Shown: piece after piece, positions 57,210-64,000 of the stretch | Layout of the letters: every line of letters starts with the position of its first letter | Position numbering within the stretch: the stretch's first letter is position 1 | Assembly (NCBI GenBank): GCA_027919835.1 | Contig: JANVFP010000021.1 | Coordinates: forward strand, 496,001 to 560,000 | Direction: 5' to 3' | Origin: Lentinula raphanica | Lineage: Eukaryota > Basidiomycota > Agaricomycetes > Agaricales > Omphalotaceae | DNA length: 64,000 nucleotides | Program-made: the position numbers and the translations under genes | The notes under the pieces: model-generated | What the model was told of the DNA's origin: nothing | What the model saw: the letters and a program-made list of their open reading frames with translations, nothing else | The model's database searches: none

Positions 57210-59251
57210 CTACATCTTCTTCCGCTTGTACTTGATCAAACCAAGAAGCATTCTGGACATATCTTCCAAGAGTTCCAACCAATCGTGATCTCCGCCATTT
57301 TGCTCAAGGCTCTTCTCCTGCGCAAGGCTCTCACCCCACCATCGAAGGCCAGCCAACAGACTCAGCCAACCGTTGATACCATGAATGTCCAAAGACTTCC
57401 AATCGTCTCCAAAATGCTCGACTGGTACGAGTCGCAGATCGTTCTCGAGTTTTCGCCATTCTGGCTGAAGTTGAACCCACCACAACTGCATTCTTGCTGC
57501 AAATCCGTCGATTTGGGAAGGAGAGATGACAATTTTGATCCTAGCGTATCGCCCGTATCGAATCCATTTACTGACTTCTTCAGGGCGATTGACACTCGAG
57601 AGCGCATGTTTGCTTGATTTCCATCCATTGATGCGTTCGAAATCAGACCAGCGATCTACCAACGTAGCGAAGGGACTCCCCAGGTCTATGTTCAAAAACT
57701 CGAAGGCTTCCTTGAACCACTTGACATCCGTTGCGTCTGGAGGATATCGAGGAAGGTAAAGCGAAGGAGGAGGGACGTGAGGATAACTCTGACCATCTAA
57801 TCAGTGGAACATCAATTCGACCGATTATCACCACGAACCTCATTCACGAGTGTCATAGAGGGCGAATTTTTGCCGCTTTCTCCTATTTCGGGCTGCTGAT
57901 AACAGTGAAGTGACTGAGTGAGATGGATGAATATAAGGCATAACAGGATAAAACGTACTGCGCGCGCCTTGTCTCCCTTCGTAGGGAACTGCGAAAGAGA
58001 GGTGTTTCCAAGTGCTGATACCTACAATGAGAGTGATGTTGAACTGATATCTATGGAATTACGCCTGGACATAACGAAGTACCTGGTCGTTATCACGGTC
58101 AGAATTATTCTCCTGCATGCGTAAGCCATGGAAGAGATCACAGAAAAAGAGACTTGAAGACTTACCAAGTCGACAGGAAAAGATCTGCAAGCTCCACCGT
58201 TCTCGTCGTATTCACCTTCCTTGTTGATTCTAGTCAGCAATTGGTTGGATAGACGGCGTTCTCCTCACCGAGCCTGAATCAAGCTGAGCGCGTTCGTTTT
58301 CTGATTTCGCAAGTCCGCTTTCTAAGAAAGCCACTCGTTCCTTGAGTTTGGCAACATCTTGTTCATAGGCTTCCTGCATACTGCATAAGCCACGAATGCG
58401 GTTACAGAAAACTGAAGACTTACCAGGTCAATAGAGGACGATCTGTAGCCACTTTCGTTTTCGTCGTATTCCCCTCCCTTGCTGATGTTAGTGAATGATC
58501 GGTTGGCCAAAAAACTATCTCCTTACCGAGCCTGATACAAGTTTTGTGCGCCCGTTTTCTAAATCCGCAAGCCCACCTTCTAAGAAAGCCACTCGTTCGT
58601 TGAGTTCGGCGACGACTCGTTCGTGAGTTTCCTGCCAGATGCAAAGAATTTACATTTGCAGACGGGTTCGTGGAAAGGGAACTCACCTTAGAGATCAATA
58701 GTTCCTGAAGCAACATCGCACTGACATCACTAACTTTGGCGTTGATATTGTGCGGAGAACATCCTTCAAGTTCATGATTTACAAAACTCAAGGACACTGG
58801 AATCTTCAATTGGCGTTGGCAACGCATGAGTTGAAAGCTCATTTGACGCAGCAGGCGGTAAGTATGATCATGCTTCGCTTGAACATCAGTGACAGCCTTA
58901 GGAACCCAGTTCTAGGAGAATATGAGAAGCGGCAAGATACGAGAGGAGAAAGAAACGCGCCAAGACTCGTTCAATATCCTTGTCCAGTTCCTGCTGCTTC
59001 GTATTCGAGTCGTCTTGTGCCTTTTGCAAAACTACGTCTCGACACTCTACTTCTTTCTGAAGTGAAGCGATTTGCCTTTCGAGGTCTAAAATCGTTGACT
59101 GGACGGTTGATGAGTCCGGATTCTGTGCCACTACCCTCAATTTCTAATATACAGCTGGCGTGAACAGATGACCGAACAGATTTCGAATATTAGAACTTAC
59201 TGTGTGTCTCTCTGTGGCATGGGCTTTAACAGGAGAGCGACTGCGTTTCAT
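57210..59251 (-). CDS. Orphan Agaricomycete family protein, copy 2: coiled coil plus W-rich domain, 501 aa
   Basis: Eleven exons join in phase: 59251-59201, 59143-58961, 58911-58687, 58631-58527, 58477-58424, 58373-58269, 58219-58166, 58112-58083, 58021-57959, 57895-57839 and 57788-57210. It starts MKRSRSPVKAHATERH and ends YKRKKM. The last exon (579 nt) matches copy 1 closely (VNRPEEVSKWIRYGR, WWVQLQPEWR, GINGWLSLLAGLRWW). Exons 4-5 and 6-7 are a tandem duplication encoding helical repeats (ERVAFLEGGLADLENGR and ERVAFLESGLAKSENER) each followed by an EYDEN peptide. Intron 2 starts with GC instead of GT. It lies about 200 bp upstream of the transposase start, on the same strand, and mirrors copy 1 at the other end of the element. 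Function unknown. Confidence 0.8.
58166..58631 (-). repeat. Tandem exon-pair duplication inside the orphan gene
   Basis: Exons 4+5 (58631-58424) and 6+7 (58373-58166) each span exactly 208 bp with identical exon sizes of 105 and 54 nt. The encoded peptides are clearly homologous (GGEYDENESGYRSSSIDL against EGEYDENGGACRSFPVDL). Phase 0 borders keep the frame. Confidence 0.85.
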
Positions 59252-59343
59252 GGTGACTGTTCAGAACGTTCAAGTGGAAGAGCGTAAGAAGAGTTAGCTC
59301 CAGCGTGCCCTTTATATGATTTACGGCCTGTGGTCAATGCTCA

Positions 59344-59359
59344 TTATGCTTGGACCGTC
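59344..59359 (-). promoter_or_regulatory. Conserved 16-bp upstream motif of copy 2
   Basis: The minus strand reads GACGGTCCAAGCATAA, identical to 7424-7439 upstream of copy 1. A TATA-like CATATAAAGG follows about 25 bp downstream on the minus strand. Confidence 0.55.
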
Positions 59360-60134
59360 GCCCATTCATCTCTGACAATCAATTTAATAATTAGAACAAT
59401 AGTTCCGGGAGCTGTCATCGTATAAAAAGAGAAACACTCATCTACATATCTGTACTTCATTGATCACACAAAAGGGTCAAGTCGTCTAGTCGTATAACCC
59501 TCGTAGTAGTACCAGGATCAAGGATGTGTAGAGTTGTGCTGACATTGCGTAATAGTGATGACGTAGCTCATTTGTGATAAGTTATGACATTGATTGATTT
59601 TTTCTCTCATATGTGTTCGAACTTCGCCCCGAGTTCGCCCGATTCTTCACGTTGATGAGCCTGTTTCGAAATACGCTTGTTCTGTCACGCACGGTACGAT
59701 TTGCAGGATTTGCCAAAACATCCGTTCGAAAACACTTGTTGTCAGCAACGAGTCGTATCCTTCAAGCATTCTACTATGGGGTAAAAGGTGATCCGGATCC
59801 AGACCATGTCGAGGAGAATTTTTCAAAAAGGACCCTCCTAACCTCCTGCCACACCCCCTCCAGCTATCTGGACCTCCAGTTCTGAATCCGAATTTCGAGG
59901 TCGGCTCAAGATACTTATACAGTTTGCACATGCACCAATTCTCGGGAGCCGTGACTACGAAGGATCCTAGTGTATATAATTACATCCCAGTAGCTCACCA
60001 GAGCTTACCAGTCTTCCTAACAGAGGCCGAATCGAGATCACACCTGGTCAGAGTCGGAAATTCGGGGAGCTGGGGCTGACTTAGCATAGATTGTACATAG
60101 AATGACGAAGTATTCAACAAGGATGCTTTTCGAT
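59360..60134. other. Mostly non-coding; one small open frame
   Basis: An ATG-initiated plus frame at 59655-59885 encodes 76 residues starting MSLFRNTLVLSRTVRFAGFA, basic and hydroxylated like a mitochondrial presequence, but no mature domain follows. It may be a leftover first exon. Nothing else is recognised. Confidence 0.3.
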
Positions 60135-60760
60135 TCAAATAATGAACGCAAATTTAATAGCGCAGGATCGAACCGTTTTGTGGTTCAAATCGAAAGTGGT
60201 GTAATAACTTGTCAGGAGGTCAAACGGGCAGTGGGTTGTCACTATTGCCTCATAGCCTCCGATGTATCCCATTCGGATCCCTCGACGGCCTTCTTGAGTC
60301 TCAAGTTCGATTAGTCGTTTCTGAGACTTCTGTCTCCAGTGTTCCCCGACCTGGTATGTTCTTGACAAATCATCAGGATGCGCTCCAATATGGCTGCACA
60401 AAGAGGGGTGAACAGAGGAGGGCGATCGGGGAGGAAGATCGAAGGTAGGCTCATTGTCGTTGAACTTCACCAGCTCCCACCTCATGTATTGCCAGGCAGA
60501 GGAGCTGTAAGTGTAAGAGAAAGAAACGAGGGAATGGTCTTCTGTTCCGCAACAGTCATCCCGCAATCTGGATGGTGGCTCTTCTTGGGCAATGTCGATG
60601 AAGAGAATGAGACAGGGTAACATATCGTGTTGTTAAGCGCGTTTCCTAGTACTGAGCTGAAGTCGACAAGGCGATAGGATACATCCCGTGGTTGAACTTG
60701 AGCAAGAAGGGCGCGCGAGTACGGTTTCAAGGGGTGAGATAATATAACAACCTCCTTCAC
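60135..60760 (-). other. Unidentified minus-strand open frames
   Basis: Two overlapping minus frames (60623-60135 and 60760-60482) have protein-like composition, for example MRWELVKFNDNEPTFDLPP and RLIELETQEGRRGIRMGYIG. No family is recognised and no clean gene structure is found; a degenerate gene is possible. Confidence 0.25.
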
Positions 60761-61696
60761 TCAGCAAAACACCGGGATAGTATATCACTAGAAGTAAGAG
60801 TTATACAACCAGAAGAGAGACTGTATACGAAAAAGACGTACCTTCATCAAACACCTGTTACCCTCTTCACCGGCCAAGATCGGTCCCCGCATCGAGAATC
60901 GACACACCCGTATCGACGATAGTTGAAAGTATGGCCTGCTTGGCTATCTCGATGATGCTTACTACTAAAGCGCAACCGCTTGCGATGTATCGCCACCGAT
61001 AAAGTTTCGACGAGATTTGTTAGAGAGCTTTCAACTTGGTGTTGTTAGGTATGAAGGAAAAGGGGATTGAAAGGTAGGGAGTGGGAGAGAGAGGGAAGAT
61101 AGGGACTAACCGTGGGGTATAGAGGACAGACGTGACGATAAGGGAAGGAAAGGAGGGTTCATGATTCCATATAGTTGCTCGTTACCTCATATCCTTCCTC
61201 ACGTCCACTCCCCACGACTCATCCTCCAAGACACGTCCGCCAGTCTATCGACAGTGACCGCATCATGTCTATCGACAGTGACCGCATGCGAGAAAGCAGC
61301 TCCCTGCCGGTATAACAGCCCATGCGTCTAGGCTTGACGTATCTCCTCCTCGGTGAAACTGCAGAGCTGTACTAAGGTACGTGAGCTGAAAGGTTCTATG
61401 GGCAGTTTCAAATACAAGGTCGTCCGTGCCATTCTGCATGTACGCAGCGAAGACAAAGTCGATGCCATGCTGATGAGCTCGATGATCAACTGTACTTATT
61501 ATGTTTGTAAGATACTTGGGAGGTTCGATATAATTGAACCACACGTACATATTGCATCCGGATCCATGGTCTGAAGAAGCAAAGACAGTGCCTGTATATG
61601 ATACATTTGGCAAGAATTTCCAATGTTATCCTATTGAAGGTATAAATGATACCTTGGAATGGCAGATGAACGTTAACTTGCAGGAGAGGTGTCTTG
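60761..61696. other. Spacer before the right inverted repeat
   Basis: No convincing gene. A short direct repeat, TATCGACAGTGACCGCAT, occurs at about 61246 and again at 61269. Confidence 0.35.
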
Positions 61697-62166
61697 AAGA
61701 AACAATGTCCGAAATCGTGACTGATATCAGAAAGAGGCCGACACTCGTCCCCTCAGCTCGCTCAAGGTACTGAACGACCATTGATACCCCAATGGTCACC
61801 CAATGGTTACCCAATGAGCACCCGCTGAGTGCCCATTCAGCGCCCGTTTCTTTTCGCAGCCGTAAAATCTGATATTTAACTTCGGTAAATAGTCTTGTAA
61901 AATTTATTATATATCGAAGGCAATACGGCCTGTAAGTCCTTTTGTTTAACACTTGAAGAAATAACAATACAACACAGGACATTGATAGTAATTTACTTTT
62001 CATTTTACGGTTGAAATATTGTTGGTCAAATATAGTTTTTTGCAAACCATTTTACAGAGGTTCTATACATTGTATAACCATAGTTAGATGGACAGCAAAA
62101 TTTCTTGCAAAATTTTTGATAATGCAGATAGTTTTACAGATGTAAAATACTCATTCCCTTCCAGTG
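61697..62166 (-). repeat. Right terminal inverted repeat, about 470 bp
   Basis: Reverse-complement partner of 705-1177. The outer end is CCAGTG at 62161-62166. The subterminal CATTGGG-type repeats recur at about 61775-61850. Divergence between the two ends is spread as point differences, suggesting an insertion that is not brand new or ends that evolve independently. Confidence 0.85.
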
Positions 62167-62169
62167 GAA
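62167..62169. repeat. Right target-site duplication, GAA
   Basis: GAA directly follows CCAGTG of the right inverted repeat. The bases beyond differ on the two sides (CGAGG on the right, reading outward; AAAGG before the left GAA), so homology ends at the repeat boundary. Confidence 0.65.
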
Positions 62170-62490
62170 CGAGGATCAAGGTGAGAGGTTTGGACCATGT
62201 ACACATTGGTAGTACCGAGCAAGGAAGCACAGCTACGGCTAGCGCTCGTCACAAAGAACACAAGCGCCAGCTTCTAGTATCCCACGCTATCTCTTCTGCA
62301 GCAACTACTACTAGCAAATGTTTGATCATGTTGAGCCTTGAGTATCAGCGAACAACCATTGCCTCGGAGTACACATGTACTCGTACAATCGCGATGTTAG
62401 AAAGACCGATAGTATTGGGTTCAGGTCCGCACTTTTCAACAACAATAAAAAATCATCATCTCATGCATTATTTTGACTTGAAAGGCTTGA

Positions 62491-62904
62491 TTATTTCGTC
62501 AAAGAACGCGGACTTGGTATTTTGAAAAGTCCGCTCCACAAAGGCTTTTCATGAATCCCATTCGTCAAGTCTGTACAGAGCGAATCTCTCCTCTCCGTCT
62601 CGCTACTTCGAACTCGAACCTCGAGACCTGCTCGCCCTCTCTCGTTCATAAGAATCCAGACGGAACAGACGGGAGATTGCAGACAACATGCAGGTACATC
62701 TAGTGAACAGTAAGTAAAGTATCCGGAAACTGGCGGCGTACGCACCAGTAACATGTAACGTTTCTTGATGAGCAGCAGCCCTTTCACATCACTCCTCCCA
62801 CTCGATCTCCAATCGGTGCCTTGTATTCTCTGACTCTGTACCAAGAGCAATGAAGACAACTTTGTGCTTGCAACCGAAGGCATGAGAAAGCCTTCTATGC
62901 GCAA
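62491..62904 (-). other. Possible downstream exon of the flanking minus-strand gene
   Basis: An open minus frame outside the element (FLMPSVASTKLSSLLLVQSQ near its start) could be a later exon of the gene at 63842. No family is recognised and the frame may be fortuitous. The gap 62170-62490 shows nothing. Confidence 0.2.
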
Positions 62905-63041
62905 AGTGTCATCGAGAAAACCGCTGGCTTTCCCGAAACCAATCGATATGTCCTAGAATTATGGACTTACGCGTATCCTTGGCAAGATCTACAAGATTTC
63001 AGATCTTCCTCCCTCGGAAATTCGGTGATTTTGTTTCGAAA

Positions 63042-63842
63042 CTAGACGTCAGCAGGGTTCGAAAAGCGCAGAGGATTTTCTGTGATCTCCTGCAGTTGAG
63101 TTTGAATTTTCTGATGTACTTCCCATGCGTAGTCGATGTTCGTGGAAGGTTTGGACGTGATATCGGCGGGAGGCTTCTGAGTAACAGGCCGCGAGACTGA
63201 TGGCGGGGGACTGTTTGGAGGGGCAAAAACGGTTTCCGGAGTAGACGAGTGAGCAGTGAAGGATGGGCACAATGCAACGTGATCTTGATCTGGTTCAAAG
63301 GCACTAATCCGTCCACGAATCCGGTCCAAAGCACGGTTCTGGGATAGGTGATCACAGAGCACATATTCACTGTAGAAATATCGTCCAGAGCTATAGGCTC
63401 CGTTGGGTTCCACCACTATCCCGCCCGAGCTGATGCATTCATCGCAATAGCAGATAAATAAACATTGTTCAGCCCGACTCTCCATGTTGTCGCTGGAGAT
63501 ATTGGCCGCGTGGGCGGGTTTTGGAAGCAGTCTGCTGTACAGATATGTCAATGCAATCTCGTGATCATGGTTTCCAAAGATTCCTAGCCTGCAGTATATT
63601 TTGGTCCAGTATGTGTTGAACCAGACCAATCCCTCAAATAGAACGAGAACGACAAGGATAAGGACGAGGTGGAATTTGAAAAGGTTGAAAAGATAAGCGC
63701 TTGAGCGCTTGAGCTTGAGTACAGCGCCGACTTCAAGTTGACTGCCTTCAAAAGTCTGACATTTCGAACGTTGAATGTGAATGGGGACCTCTTTTGAGTT
63801 GTCTTGTATACTACAATCTGAGCTTAAGGCTTCCTTTACCAT
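63042..63842 (-). CDS. Flanking gene: single-pass membrane protein, N-terminal part
   Basis: ATG 63842 opens a frame of 266 codons. Residues about 48-75 form a strong transmembrane helix (FHLVLILVVLVLFEGLVWF). A Cys-containing segment follows (LFICYCDECISSGGIVVEP), then a Pro/Ser-rich region with APPNSPPPSVSRPVTQKPP and a short amphipathic helix. The stop is at 63042, or splicing continues leftward. I do not recognise the family; the CYCDEC segment might bind a metal. It lies outside the element, whose right end is about 880 bp downstream. Confidence 0.4.
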   Translation of the reverse strand: MVKEALSSDCSIQDNSKEVPIHIQRSKCQTFEGSQLEVGAVLKLKRSSAYLFNLFKFHLVLILVVLVLFEGLVWFNTYWTKIYCRLGIFGNHDHEIALTYLYSRLLPKPAHAANISSDNMESRAEQCLFICYCDECISSGGIVVEPNGAYSSGRYFYSEYVLCDHLSQNRALDRIRGRISAFEPDQDHVALCPSFTAHSSTPETVFAPPNSPPPSVSRPVTQKPPADITSKPSTNIDYAWEVHQKIQTQLQEITENPLRFSNPADV

Positions 63843-64000
63843 TCACGGACGCGTTTATCTAATTGAGCTAGCCAGGCTAACGAGGTCTCTATGATCGTGC
63901 AAAATGGATAGAATGCATGGTGCTGCTTGTACTAGTTGTACCAGGCAAAGCGAACATGATCACCTATATTCCATCCTGCACAGTATTGTCTTGACCACGA

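Larger units (their letters stand above)
705..62166. mobile_element. Giant CACTA/CMC-like DNA transposon, about 61.5 kb, with long inverted ends
   Basis: The sequence from 705 onward is repeated in inverted orientation ending at 62166. The outermost bases are CACTGG on the left and CCAGTG on the right, and homology stops exactly there on both sides. GAA lies immediately outside both ends, fitting a 3-bp target-site duplication. CACTA/CMC elements are known for CACTA/G termini and 2-4 bp (usually 3 bp) duplications, and the interval carries a Tnp2/Plavaka-type transposase of that superfamily. The interior holds about a dozen intact genes and about ten decayed host genes. Two smaller elements that by chance face each other are the main alternative; the matching GAA and the absence of other termini argue against it. 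The unit, ends and duplication are seen; mobility as one unit is inferred. Confidence 0.82.

Overview
The window comes from a basidiomycete fungus, most likely an Agaricomycete. Genes are split by many 45-60 bp GT-AG introns. Several proteins belong to families I associate with Agaricomycetes: a Plavaka/Tnp2-type transposase, a fungal TET/JBP dioxygenase, fungal phytochrome, and several orphan families expanded in mushrooms.

The main observation is that almost the whole window reads as one giant DNA transposon, about 61.5 kb (705-62166). Its two ends are inverted repeats of about 470 bp that begin with CACTGG on the left and finish with CCAGTG on the right. They align nearly gap-free, and homology stops exactly at those termini. 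The same 3-bp sequence, GAA, lies just outside each end, as expected for a CACTA/CMC target-site duplication. The element carries an apparently intact Tnp2/Plavaka-like transposase (52739-57005).

Layout of the element. Left part (3.3-9.2 kb): a Ulp1-like cysteine protease, a membrane protein and copy 1 of an orphan family. Middle (18-38 kb): an RRM protein, two convergent members of a MSDEE-motif family (one fused to a huge many-exon coiled coil with tandemly duplicated exons), an orphan 234-aa protein, a WD40 protein with a C-terminal membrane anchor, a TET/JBP-type 2OG-Fe(II) dioxygenase and a RING protein. Right part (50.4-59.3 kb): a second RING protein, the transposase and copy 2 of the orphan family, inverted relative to copy 1. 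These genes have open reading frames.

Between them lie relics of conserved host genes that keep their introns but are broken by frameshifts and stops. Left block (5.3-17.6 kb): aspartic protease, GNAT acetyltransferase, GT15 mannosyltransferase and a fungal phytochrome. Right block (40.7-49.7 kb): AN1 zinc finger, mitochondrial DNA polymerase gamma, acyl-CoA dehydrogenase, a BIG1/VOA1-like protein and NOP14. I infer that the element captured chromosomal segments as DNA and that these decay while its own genes stay intact. A plausible division of labour is transposase for movement, Ulp1/RING for SUMO/ubiquitin interference, and TET/JBP for countering DNA-methylation silencing. The functions and the mobility of the whole unit are inference.

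Flanks: 1-704 holds the 5' end of a minus-strand gene with a possible nucleoplasmin-like domain, and 62167-64000 holds a minus-strand membrane-protein gene. No rRNA, tRNA or CRISPR was seen.
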